Shown one piece after another: positions 25,424-34,211 of a stretch of 64,000 nucleotides of DNA. Source of the stretch: Planctomycetales bacterium ZRK34 (GTDB taxonomy: Bacteria > Planctomycetota > Phycisphaerae > Phycisphaerales > Zrk34). The position numbers and the translations under genes are program-made. The stretch is from positions 5,143,850-5,207,849 of the forward strand of contig CP050848.1 in NCBI GenBank assembly GCA_014873095.1. The letters run 5' to 3'. Every line of letters begins with the position of its first letter. Positions within the stretch are counted from its first letter, which is position 1. The notes under the pieces are model-generated. The model was not told the DNA's origin, searched no databases, and saw only the letters and a list, made by a program, of their open reading frames with translations.

Positions 25424-27073
25424 ATGAACGACGTGGTCGAACAGCCGCTGGAATACCACACGCGCCGCAGCCCTCACTGGGCGGCGGGATGGGTCATCGC
25501 GCTGCTGGCGGTCGGGCTCAGCGTGCAGTGGTCACCGGCATTTCGCGACATTGAGACTGACCAGGGCGTGTTCATGTACGTCGGTTGGCAAATGACCCAG
25601 GGCGAAATGCCGTACCGGGATGTGTGGGACCACAAACCGCCGGGGATTTATCTGCTGAACGCGCTGGGCATGGCGGCGACGGGAGACGGATGGGGTGTGT
25701 GGGCGCTGGAGACGGCGATCTTTGCGGCGGCGATGGGGGTGATGTTCGTCGTGATGGGTCGTGCGATGGGACTCAGCGCGGCGGTCGTCGGGGTCGGGGC
25801 GCTGATGCTTGCGATGCGGAGCAACTGGTTTTTAGCCGGTGGCAACACCACCGAGTCATTTGCGACGCCGCTGATCGGCCTGTTGCTGGCAGGGGTGATC
25901 GGGAGGTGGCGCTGCGGCGGGATGTGGCTTGGACTCGGGCTGGCGGCGGGCCTGGTGGTCATGCTCAAACAGACGGTGATTGCGGCGCCGATGGCGGTCG
26001 GGGTGGTGCTGATCGTGTGGGCGCTGCGGCGGGATGAGCCGATGGGCTGGAAGCCGGTGGTTGGGTATGCGGCGGGACTACTCGGATTTGTCGGGACGAC
26101 GATCGGGGCAATGGCGGCCGCGGGTCTTCTCGATGAGTTCTACAACCAGAATTTTGTCTACAACAGCATCTACGTGAAATATCAGGCTGAGGGGCTCAGT
26201 TCGATGCGCAGCCTTTGGCAGTTGGTCGGCGCGTGGGAGAAAACCGGCACGCTGACGGCGACGGTATTCACCGGCGTGATCTGCCTGGTTCGGCTGGCGC
26301 CTCGAAAGACGATCGGGTGGGCGCTGCCGCAGCAGGCGACGGCGGGGGTGGTGCTGGCGGTGTTGCTGGTTCAGTCCGCGGCGGTCGTGGCGGCGGGGCA
26401 GGTTCGGATGCAGTACGTGCTGCCGCTGTTGCCGCTGGTAGCTGTGGGGATGTGGCTGTGGGTTTCCACGTTGACAAGTGTGTTGGAGCACGTCGGCAGG
26501 CCGGAGAAGCTGAGTGAACTGCGGCGGGTCGGCTGGGCGGCGATGGCGGGGGCGGCGGTGTGCGTGCTGCCGGTGGTGTCGTCGGGGTTGCTCACGATCG
26601 TGGGGGCGACCGGGATCGTGCGCCAGCAGAATGATCAGCAGGTGATCGACTACCTGGCCGAGGCGCCGGCGGGGCCGCTTTTGATGTGGGGCAACGCGGC
26701 GGCGTACAACGTGTTGAGCGGCCGGCCCGCACCGACCCGTTACGCCTACTGCTATCCACTTTGCCCGCCGTCGTACGATCACGCCACCCGGTTCGACGAG
26801 TTCATGGCCGACCTGGCCGCCTCGCCGAACACGATCATCATCGACACCCAGGCGACCAGTTGGCCGCCGAATGCGCTGGCGGCGTCTGACACCGGCCCGG
26901 CTCCGGAATCCTCACGCCGCATCACGCCGCTGCGTCAGATTCCTGACGAATCGATGCAACGTCTGCGGCGTTACATCGCCCAGCGGTATCGGCGTGACCG
27001 GGTGCTGGACAACGGCTGGGTGGTTTATCAGCCGCGTGCGATCGAGTCGCCGCCGAAAACCGACACCCCTTAG
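25424..27073 (+). CDS. GT39/ArnT-like membrane glycosyltransferase
   Basis: 549 residues from the ATG at 25424 (a TTG two codons earlier is less likely). About ten hydrophobic segments. Near the N-terminus, the acidic loop after the first membrane helix reads 'DIETDQGVFMYVGWQMTQGE' and then 'MPYRDVWDHKPPGIYLLNAL', the pattern of the PMT/GT39 and GT87-type families that use polyprenyl-phosphate sugars. A soluble C-terminal part of ~130 residues follows. Acceptor and sugar are unknown. Confidence 0.8.
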   Translation: MNDVVEQPLEYHTRRSPHWAAGWVIALLAVGLSVQWSPAFRDIETDQGVFMYVGWQMTQGEMPYRDVWDHKPPGIYLLNALGMAATGDGWGVWALETAIFAAAMGVMFVVMGRAMGLSAAVVGVGALMLAMRSNWFLAGGNTTESFATPLIGLLLAGVIGRWRCGGMWLGLGLAAGLVVMLKQTVIAAPMAVGVVLIVWALRRDEPMGWKPVVGYAAGLLGFVGTTIGAMAAAGLLDEFYNQNFVYNSIYVKYQAEGLSSMRSLWQLVGAWEKTGTLTATVFTGVICLVRLAPRKTIGWALPQQATAGVVLAVLLVQSAAVVAAGQVRMQYVLPLLPLVAVGMWLWVSTLTSVLEHVGRPEKLSELRRVGWAAMAGAAVCVLPVVSSGLLTIVGATGIVRQQNDQQVIDYLAEAPAGPLLMWGNAAAYNVLSGRPAPTRYAYCYPLCPPSYDHATRFDEFMADLAASPNTIIIDTQATSWPPNALAASDTGPAPESSRRITPLRQIPDESMQRLRRYIAQRYRRDRVLDNGWVVYQPRAIESPPKTDTP

Positions 27074-27155
27074 CCGCCCGCCGCTGGCCAAGTCGGCGAG
27101 GCTCGATTAAGATGTCGCCACGGATCACTGACACGTTCACTGGGCATGACGGAAC

Positions 27156-27365
27156 ATGAAAAACGGCTTGATCATAGTGGTGTTGATCGTCGCGGCGGCG
27201 GGGCTCGGCGGCTGCGAAAAGGCGCTGTTTCCCGAAAATCTCCCACGTACACAGTACGAACGATACGACCGCCTGCGCGGCCGCTACGTGCCCAAAGACC
27301 AGCAGAACAACTACGGTGGCGCCGAGCCGGCCCTCCGTCCCCGCCTGACTCCGTACCAGCAGTAA
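27156..27365 (+). CDS. Small predicted lipoprotein
   Basis: 69 residues. Signal peptide with a positively charged start (MKNG), a hydrophobic core and the lipobox-like 'GLGGC' with Cys20. The mature part is ~50 residues, rich in Arg, Tyr and Pro, ending 'LRPRLTPYQQ'. No known domain. Lies between the GT39-like gene and the amidase-like gene on the same strand. Confidence 0.65.
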   Translation: MKNGLIIVVLIVAAAGLGGCEKALFPENLPRTQYERYDRLRGRYVPKDQQNNYGGAEPALRPRLTPYQQ

Positions 27366-27489
27366 CGTCTGTAACGGCTGTCGCGACTGTTTTTTTCGTG
27401 CGGTCAAGCGAATTATGAAAGTTTTCGCGCCTATTATGACGAGATATATCGTACACTCGTAGTAAACCCCTTCGAGGCCTGAAAACGCC

Positions 27490-28161
27490 TTGCCGACCAA
27501 AGTTAAAGCCATCTCGAACCCCTTCGACAAACGCACCCTGATTGTGTGGGGCGCGTTGGTGGCTTCGATGACGCTGGTCAGCGGGGTGCTGCTGGTGCTG
27601 GAGCCGGCGCCGCTGGCCCCGTCGATGGGGCCCGTGCTGACTGTCCTCGACAACGGCCCCCGCGGCACCGACGCGCTGTTCGCCACGTCCAGCCCGATCC
27701 GTACCGGCCGCTGGCAGACGATCGTCATCGATCACTCCCGCTCGACCTACGGCTCGGCCCAGAGCCTCGGGCAGGTCCACCAGCAGCTCGGCTACGGCGG
27801 ACTGATCTACGACTTCGTCATCGGCAACGGCGACGGCGCCAACGAAGGTGAAATCCAATCCGGCTACCGATGGGACCGCCAGCTCGACAGCATGCTGTTC
27901 GCTTCGAACGACGATCCCGACGCCGCCTGGTACAACCAGCACGCCATCACCATCTGCCTGATCGGCAATGGCGATGAGGCGGGTTTCACTGATTTGCAAC
28001 TTGAGCAGCTTGTTCGACTGGTCACCGCCTTGCAGGATCGGTTGAACATTCCGTCGGATCGCGTGCTGCTGCAGTCCAATCTCACGTCCACGACCAGCCC
28101 GGGCCTGCATTTTCCCGCAAGTTGGTTCCGTCAGCAGTTGCTGAACATGGACGTCCGCTAA
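27490..28161 (+). CDS. Amidase_2/PGRP-fold protein lacking zinc ligands
   Basis: 223 residues with a TTG start; an in-frame ATG exists only at residue 27, inside the membrane helix. One membrane helix at ~18-38 anchors it. The rest resembles N-acetylmuramoyl-L-alanine amidases of the PGRP/T7-lysozyme type: 'WQTIVIDHSRSTYGSAQSLG' (first ligand His82 kept), 'GYGGLIYDFVIGNGDG' matching 'GYHFVIGNGDG' with His changed to Asp108, 'ITICLIGN' and 'LTSTTSPGLHFP' in place of the C-terminal His and 'CPG' ligands. Two of three zinc ligands seem lost, so it probably binds cell-wall peptides rather than cuts them. The alignment is by eye. Confidence 0.7.
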   Translation: MPTKVKAISNPFDKRTLIVWGALVASMTLVSGVLLVLEPAPLAPSMGPVLTVLDNGPRGTDALFATSSPIRTGRWQTIVIDHSRSTYGSAQSLGQVHQQLGYGGLIYDFVIGNGDGANEGEIQSGYRWDRQLDSMLFASNDDPDAAWYNQHAITICLIGNGDEAGFTDLQLEQLVRLVTALQDRLNIPSDRVLLQSNLTSTTSPGLHFPASWFRQQLLNMDVR

Positions 28162-28338
28162 TCTCCATGCTAAAATTTTGTTAGTGGAGTCCGGGACTCT
28201 CATTCAGTTGCATCGCGGCTGGGCCGATCAACTGTCACGGAAGACTTGTGTTATCCCAGACGACAAGTCATCGGTTGACTTGAACCGATCTGCGATGCTC
28301 GTGAGAAAAGCACCCTGTTTTTGAGGCAAAGGGGAGCC

Positions 28339-29214
28339 ATGGCGGATATCACCGGCCATGACAGTCGTATTGCGGGTTACAACGTGCTGGCGGTGCTTGG
28401 CCACGGCGCCGGCAGCACGATCTATGCAGTCCAGCAGCCCAAGACGCAGCAGTTGTTCGCCATCAAGCGCGTCGTTAAGGAAAAACCCGAACAGCAGAAA
28501 TTCGTCGACCAGGTCGTGACCGAACACGAGGTCGCCACGGCGGTCAATCATCCCGTGGTCCGTCGCACCTTCAAGTTCAAGCGCGTGCGCCGGCTGCTTT
28601 CGGCCAGTGAAGCCCTGCTCGTGATGGAACTCGTCGACGGGCGCAGTCTTGTGCAGCAGTGCCCCAAGAAGATGCGTCAGTTGATCAGCGTCTTTCAGAA
28701 AGTCGCCGAAGGGCTCTGCGCCATTCACAAGGCCGGCTACGTCCACGCCGACATCAAACCCAACAACATCCTCCTGACCGATCGCGGCGAAGTGAAGATC
28801 ATCGACCTCGGTCAGGCCTGCCGCACAGGCACCGTCAAAGAACGCATCCAGGGCACCCCCGACTACATCGCGCCCGAGCAGGTCCACCGCGTCGCGCTGG
28901 ACGCCCGCACCGACATCTTCAACTTCGGCGCCACCATGTACTGGTGTCTGACCCGTGAGCACATCCCCACGCTCATTCCCAAGGGCGGCCCCAGCGAGAT
29001 GATCCGCAAGGAAGACATGCAGCTTCGTCCGCCGAATGTGCTGAACCCGGACGTCCCACTGGGCATCAACAGCCTCGTCCTGCACTGCCTGCAGTTCCTG
29101 CCCGAGGATCGCCCCGACACCATGAGTGAAGTGCGCAGTCGACTCGAGGTCGCTTTGTTGAAAATGGACCGCGAGGCCGACCCAAGCCGCCAGACCTCTT
29201 CCACGGAAGTCTGA
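28339..29214 (+). CDS. Serine/threonine protein kinase (single domain)
   Basis: 291 residues from the ATG with AAGGGGAG upstream; the TTG at 28321 is in frame but has no such site. Hanks-type kinase: glycine loop 'LGHGAGSTIYAV', ATP lysine K43 in 'FAIKRV', catalytic loop 'YVHADIKPNNILL' (H136, D138, K140, N143), metal-binding D156 in 'IIDLGQA', and 'GTPDYIAPEQ'. The usual Arg before the catalytic Asp is Ala (HAD), so it is a non-RD kinase unlikely to need activation-loop phosphorylation. There is no membrane helix or sensor domain. Its TGA and the TGA of the converging TPR gene abut in TGATCA. Confidence 0.92.
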   Translation: MADITGHDSRIAGYNVLAVLGHGAGSTIYAVQQPKTQQLFAIKRVVKEKPEQQKFVDQVVTEHEVATAVNHPVVRRTFKFKRVRRLLSASEALLVMELVDGRSLVQQCPKKMRQLISVFQKVAEGLCAIHKAGYVHADIKPNNILLTDRGEVKIIDLGQACRTGTVKERIQGTPDYIAPEQVHRVALDARTDIFNFGATMYWCLTREHIPTLIPKGGPSEMIRKEDMQLRPPNVLNPDVPLGINSLVLHCLQFLPEDRPDTMSEVRSRLEVALLKMDREADPSRQTSSTEV

Positions 29215-30240
29215 TCATTCCGCTGAATCTTCAACCGCCTTGCGCAGCGCTCGCACCGTCGGGTTGTGCTTATCCAGGCGCTCAGCCAGACCGAGATACT
29301 GTTGGGCGCGCTGGCGATCGTCGGCACGAAGGAAACAGATTCCGGCTTGAGCGGCGGCCTGTGCGTTTTGCGGATTGGCGGAAAAAGCGTCGGTCCATGC
29401 GATCGCCGCTTTGGCCGGCTCGCCTTTCATCATGTAGCTGTCCGCCAGATGTTCAGCGACGTCCACCCGGCTCCGGGCTTCAACTGGTAACTGCATCAGA
29501 ATCGCCAGGGATGAGTCCGGGTCGTTGGCTCGCCGCAGCAATTGCGACTTCTGCAGAAGATAGGTGATGTGCTTGGGGTCATCGTCGGGAGTTTGCTCCA
29601 GGGCCTTGTTGATCTGCCCGATGGCCATGTCCAGCTTGCCGCGCCGGGCGGCGATCTCCGCCTGCATCGAATACGCCACGGCCAATGAAGCATCCAGCCG
29701 CAGGGTGCGCAGCAGTTGCAACTGGGCTGCGTCCAGATCGGTCTGCTCCATCAACACCGAGGCCAGGTAAAGCGGGTACTTCGCCTCGTTCGGCGCGAGC
29801 ATGCCCGCCTGCGTGTAATGGTATTTGGCTTTGTCGAGTTTGTGCGTTTCCTGAGCCAGTCGTCCGGCCAGGAAGTGCGCCTCGGCATCAGACGGCACGA
29901 CCTCCAGGGCCCTGACGACATGTTCGTATGCAGAAACGGGATTGCTCTCGGCGATCATCACCTTCGCCATGAGCAGATGCGCATCGGCGTCTGAGGGAAA
30001 GTCCTTGAGGATCGCTTCGAGAATCTTCTTCGCCTGCGGGATCTGATCCGACGTGATGTAGTGCAGGGCCGCCTCGCGCGCCTCCTGCAGATTCTTTCGG
30101 GTCTGCGCGATGTCGGGCGCTTTGGTCTGGGACGGTTGGTAAACGGTAAACCAGATCGCCGCAAAAATCAGCGTGCCGCCGATCGTCAGGGCGATCAACC
30201 CGATGCGCAGCGACATGATGTTGTTCTGACTCATAAGCAA
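29215..30240 (-). CDS. Membrane-anchored TPR protein
   Basis: 341 residues (or 339 if started at the second ATG). One N-terminal membrane helix ('IGLIALTIGGTLIFAAIWF', ~residues 13-31), then eight or so tetratricopeptide-like helix pairs: 'ADAHLLMAKVMIAESNPVSA', 'AEAHFLAGRLAQETHKLDKA', 'AVAYSMQAEIAARRGKLDMA' and 'AQAAAQAGICFLRADDRQRA'. Likely a scaffold on the periplasmic side. It lies 31 bases after the GH127 gene on the same strand, so probably in that operon; function unknown. Confidence 0.8.
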   Translation of the reverse strand: MLMSQNNIMSLRIGLIALTIGGTLIFAAIWFTVYQPSQTKAPDIAQTRKNLQEAREAALHYITSDQIPQAKKILEAILKDFPSDADAHLLMAKVMIAESNPVSAYEHVVRALEVVPSDAEAHFLAGRLAQETHKLDKAKYHYTQAGMLAPNEAKYPLYLASVLMEQTDLDAAQLQLLRTLRLDASLAVAYSMQAEIAARRGKLDMAIGQINKALEQTPDDDPKHITYLLQKSQLLRRANDPDSSLAILMQLPVEARSRVDVAEHLADSYMMKGEPAKAAIAWTDAFSANPQNAQAAAQAGICFLRADDRQRAQQYLGLAERLDKHNPTVRALRKAVEDSAE

Positions 30241-30271
30241 AGCGTAGCGATCGCCGCGGTAATGTCCAACG

Positions 30272-32131
30272 TCAGCGCGTCGGCAGCCAGATCCGGTAGG
30301 TTGATTCTTCCGACCACGTATCGCCGGCCGAGATCATGTCACATAACTTCAGGGTAGAACCGTCGGCTTGCGGGACCGTCAGCGTCAGCCAGAAGGCGCC
30401 GTCATCCGACCTGGTCAGCGTTGTGTTCTGGATGCGTCCGCGATCGTCCGTCTTGAAATCGACGGCAGCGTCGAGCGAACCCTCGGTCTGTCGCTGGTCA
30501 CGGACAAACACCAATGGCCCGCGCATGATCGCTACGTAGCCGGGTACCTTTTCATCGCGCACCACACGCGGGGTCATGTCGAATGTGATCGTCACCCGAT
30601 CGCCGTCTTTCCATGTCCGCTCAATCGGCATGTACGTGCCCATCTTGACCGGCGAGGCGGGCTGGTCGTTGATCGCGAACCGCATCGCCCCCCACATCGG
30701 CGTGCGAAGTTTCAGCGTGAACTTCTCCGGCTTCTTGGCGCTCAGCGTCAACGTCACCGTATCGCCCACCGGGAAGTCGCCGGTCATTTTCCACGTCAGA
30801 TTCTGGCCGCCCGGCGACGGGATCGTCGCCTGCATCGGGCCGTAGAGATTCACGACCGGCCCGTCTTCGCCGCGCATCATCGCCAGTTTCGGAATCATCA
30901 TCATGCCGCGCGGGCCGTTGGCGACGCAGCAGTTTTGATGCATGTCGCATTGCGCCGGGGCGGCCTCCTTGAAGCCGACCGTCTGCACATGATGCACCCA
31001 CCAGGTGCCGTCCGGTTTCTGGGCGCCCAGCAGCGTGTTGTAAATCGATCGCTCAAAGGCCTCGGCGTACTCCGCCTCGCCGGTCAATGCCAGAAGTTGG
31101 GCATTCAGCTTCATCCAGTACACCGTGACGCAGGTCTCCATGCCCTTCATCCACGGCTGGCCCTGCTTGGAGCGGCCGTTGTTCCACCGCTCCCAGTCCG
31201 AACCCGACCCGATGATCGTCATCTCGTGTTCGACGATCGAGTCGTACACCTTGTCGACCGGCTCGATGTACTTGCGATCACCCGTGGCGCGGTACAGCTC
31301 GATGAGGCCGTCGTAGCACGACATCATCTCATACGATTTGCTCTTGCCGTAGTCGCCGTAGCCTTTGGGGTTCGCCACCGGCCCGGGGAACATGTCATAT
31401 ACCGGCATGCCGGCCATCGCCTTGCTGATGAGCTTCGGGCCGTCATCGGTTTCCCATGACACCGGAATCGACGCCGCGTAGTCGAGATACTTCTTCTGAC
31501 CGCTGGCGAAATACAGCTTCACCAGTGGCTCGATGATCGACGAAGCCGCCATGCCGTTCCACTGGCCGACGTTCACGATGGTCGGATGGGCGCCTGCCGG
31601 CAGTTCCTTCATCAGGTGGTCGGCCACGCGCATCGCGGCCGTCAGGTCCTTTTCATCGCCGGTCCGGTCGTAGCAATCCAGCAGGCCCAGCAGCGTGTAT
31701 TTGCGACCCCACACATCCCAGTTGCCCTTGTAGCTGAGTTCTTTCTGGGTGCCGATGTATCCATCATCACGCTGCGTGGCGAGCAGTTTGTCGGCGGCCT
31801 GTTTGACCAGCGATCGCAGGGCGGGCGTCTGGCGATAGCGGTAGGCGTCGGCCGCGCTGGTCACCCACTTGCCCCAGAACTCGCATCGCCAGGTCCAGTT
31901 CAACTCGTTGTGTTCACGGAACGGCGTGATGATGTGATCCACGTCCTCGGTCGCGATGCGGTGATCGATGCAGCGGTCGATCAGTTCACCGACTTTGCCG
32001 TTCAGGTGAATCGCTCCGGGCGCCGGCGGCGTCAGCGTGTCATGAATCACCGGTTGAGCTTCAGCGAATACCGCCGTGGCGAAAACGCAAATCACCAACA
32101 TCGTGAAACAGGCTGTTGATCGTGAGTTCAT
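30272..32131 (-). CDS. GH127-family glycoside hydrolase (beta-L-arabinofuranosidase type)
   Basis: 619 residues with a signal peptide (cleavage near 'AVFAEAQP'). (alpha/alpha)6 barrel of the former DUF1680 family. Visible family features: 'WRCEFWGKWVTSAADAYRY', 'QRDDGYIGT', 'WGRKYTLLGLLDCY', 'MEKW/ETCVTVYWMKLN'-type helix as 'METCVTVYWMKLNAQLL', and the metal-site region 'CDMHQNCCVANGPRGM' with the conserved Cys pair. Family members remove beta-L-arabinofuranose, or related sugars in GH127-like groups. It lies 14 bases after the DUF4838 gene and before the TPR gene, so all three are probably one operon. Confidence 0.85.
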   Translation of the reverse strand: MNSRSTACFTMLVICVFATAVFAEAQPVIHDTLTPPAPGAIHLNGKVGELIDRCIDHRIATEDVDHIITPFREHNELNWTWRCEFWGKWVTSAADAYRYRQTPALRSLVKQAADKLLATQRDDGYIGTQKELSYKGNWDVWGRKYTLLGLLDCYDRTGDEKDLTAAMRVADHLMKELPAGAHPTIVNVGQWNGMAASSIIEPLVKLYFASGQKKYLDYAASIPVSWETDDGPKLISKAMAGMPVYDMFPGPVANPKGYGDYGKSKSYEMMSCYDGLIELYRATGDRKYIEPVDKVYDSIVEHEMTIIGSGSDWERWNNGRSKQGQPWMKGMETCVTVYWMKLNAQLLALTGEAEYAEAFERSIYNTLLGAQKPDGTWWVHHVQTVGFKEAAPAQCDMHQNCCVANGPRGMMMIPKLAMMRGEDGPVVNLYGPMQATIPSPGGQNLTWKMTGDFPVGDTVTLTLSAKKPEKFTLKLRTPMWGAMRFAINDQPASPVKMGTYMPIERTWKDGDRVTITFDMTPRVVRDEKVPGYVAIMRGPLVFVRDQRQTEGSLDAAVDFKTDDRGRIQNTTLTRSDDGAFWLTLTVPQADGSTLKLCDMISAGDTWSEESTYRIWLPTR

Positions 32132-32145
32132 CGAATGGGTTCCGT

Positions 32146-33966
32146 TTATTTGAGCAGTTGTTCCAGACGGGTTCGATCGACGGTGAAGGCGTCATGCTCC
32201 CTGGCGCGGTCCACATGATGCGCCGCGCACAGTTCAAGAAAACGGCGCAGCAGCGGGCGCATCGTGTCCAACAGTTTCGGATCGACCTTTGCGGGGTCTT
32301 TCACGGCCCATACCGGCGAGATCGCCAGGCGGTACGCCCCGATCGCCGCTTTCTCAACGCGCCGGCGCACCTGCGGGTCATCCGCCAGTTTCAACGCCTG
32401 CTCGAATTGCTCGACGCCCCATGGCCCGAGCGTCGACGCATCGAGGCCGTACTGCGAGGCATTGCCCGCAAAGCAGTGGTGGTGCTTGCCGCTGGCGGCG
32501 GCCTCGTCGAGCAGGCGGTCAATGTAGCGGCGAATCGGCGGGGCGGCCTTGCCGTAATGCAGGTCGATGAACTCATCGGTCAGCCGCTGCACATCCCGCG
32601 ACGGATCCCACAGCATGCCGGCGATGATGTAGTTTCGCAGCTCGCACAGATCGGTCGACACCGCGTTGCCCGGCGCCTGCATGAAGATGCCCGTGGCATG
32701 ATGCGCCACGAAAAAGCGAACATTCGGCCCGATCACCCGCAGGTTTGGACACGGCAGCAGGTAGTTGCTGAAATTCGTGTTGTAGTTCCAGATCATTAAA
32801 TCGTCGCAGACCGCCGCCCAGTCGCGGATGTCCTGCGCGAAGGGTTTGTTCAGCGGGCAGGTGTCGTCACTCAGGGGGTGAATCTGGCAGCATTCGATGC
32901 TGCACAGTTCGATCTGCACGTTCGGTCGCGGACGGACCGTCTTCGGCACGTGCCGTGTGTATTGATACGCCAGTGTGCCGACTTTCACACCCGGGTGTTT
33001 TTTCGCGACTTCGTCCGCGATGGCGTTGACGAACGTGAGCAGGCTCCCCATGGGCGATCCTTCACGTTCGTCGATGGCGGCGCATTGTTCACACCGGCAA
33101 TAGTTCTGGTTGTCGTTCTGCACGATGGCGACGTTGCCCTGGTCCGGGTGCTCGTCGAGTTCCTTCAACACCGCCTCGGTCACGATGCGAAGCACTTGAG
33201 GATTCGACAGGCACGGTTGCGTGCGATAGCCGGGATCATCCAGCGGGGCCAGTCGCTTGCCATTGACCAGGGCGAAGTATTCGGGGTGATTCTTGCCGTA
33301 GACGTTGGAAGGAATCTGGCGAAAGAAGGTGTGATTGATATTGCGAATACGACTGACGCCGCCGAGGGAGGGGTCGCGCGTCACGGTGTTGACGCGCTGT
33401 TGTGCAGCGAATTTCGGCTGACGATTGATCTCGCCGTAGTAGCTCCAGCGCATGCGCAGCGGCGGGTGGTAAAACCGATCGATCGGACCGATCGGGTGGT
33501 ACGGTCCGGTGGGCGGTACGTAGGTGTGATCCGCAGTCAGAAAGCGCACGCCGACCTGATCTTCTAGAAAGCTGTAGACCCCGTAGAGCGTGCCGCGCGG
33601 TCGGCCGCCGGCGATGGAGATATTGCCGTCGCGCGCCACGTAACGCAGGTCTTCTTCGTCGAAGTCGGTTGTGTCGAATCCGACGTTCGACTGCTGCATG
33701 GCCTTGCCGGGGCCGATGAAGATGTGGCGGTCGGATCGGTCGGTGGTGGTGACGATCGGCAGAGCAGGGCCATCGGCCTGCTGAATGATTGATGCGAATT
33801 GCTCGGCGGCGTAGCGCTCCGCCGGGGTCGCTTCCACGTCGATGACAATGTTCCATCCGGCGAGTTGCGCCAGGTCGACAGCCTGCGGCGTCGCCCCGCG
33901 TCCGCAAACCGACAGCGCCAACACGGCGAAGACACCAATCACCGTCAACCACATCGAATTCCGCAT
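32146..33966 (-). CDS. Exported DUF4838 protein (putative glycan-active)
   Basis: 606 residues with a signal peptide ending near 'SVCGRGATPQ'. An N-terminal alpha-glucuronidase-like domain ('AAEQFASIIQQADGPALPI', 'IFIGPGKA', 'GTLYGVYSFLEDQVGVRFLT') precedes the DUF4838 part, with 'NDNQNYCRCEQCAAIDE' (a CxCxxC that may bind metal), 'VGTLAYQYTRHVPK' and 'MLWDPSRDVQRLTDEFI'. Proteins of this type accompany polysaccharide-degradation genes in planctomycetes and Bacteroidetes; the reaction is not established. First gene of the probable operon with GH127 and TPR. Confidence 0.85.
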   Translation of the reverse strand: MRNSMWLTVIGVFAVLALSVCGRGATPQAVDLAQLAGWNIVIDVEATPAERYAAEQFASIIQQADGPALPIVTTTDRSDRHIFIGPGKAMQQSNVGFDTTDFDEEDLRYVARDGNISIAGGRPRGTLYGVYSFLEDQVGVRFLTADHTYVPPTGPYHPIGPIDRFYHPPLRMRWSYYGEINRQPKFAAQQRVNTVTRDPSLGGVSRIRNINHTFFRQIPSNVYGKNHPEYFALVNGKRLAPLDDPGYRTQPCLSNPQVLRIVTEAVLKELDEHPDQGNVAIVQNDNQNYCRCEQCAAIDEREGSPMGSLLTFVNAIADEVAKKHPGVKVGTLAYQYTRHVPKTVRPRPNVQIELCSIECCQIHPLSDDTCPLNKPFAQDIRDWAAVCDDLMIWNYNTNFSNYLLPCPNLRVIGPNVRFFVAHHATGIFMQAPGNAVSTDLCELRNYIIAGMLWDPSRDVQRLTDEFIDLHYGKAAPPIRRYIDRLLDEAAASGKHHHCFAGNASQYGLDASTLGPWGVEQFEQALKLADDPQVRRRVEKAAIGAYRLAISPVWAVKDPAKVDPKLLDTMRPLLRRFLELCAAHHVDRAREHDAFTVDRTRLEQLLK

Positions 33967-34211
33967 TGGCCTGGTCCCTGCATCGTGATGTTACATACGC
34001 CTCACAAACAGCATACACGACCGGCCGGGGCTGTGGTTGGGTTCGGTCACCGGGAAATCCACGAAACCTCAGCGGATGGCGGCCACGGCCCACGGGCCAG
34101 TTCAAGAAATAACTCTTGCGGCTACGTCTGTCAGGGGATATCCTATCTGTATCAAGCAGTTGTCTGGGTAATGAGAGGTTCTTGCACAAAATAGATACGG
34201 AGAATCAGACG

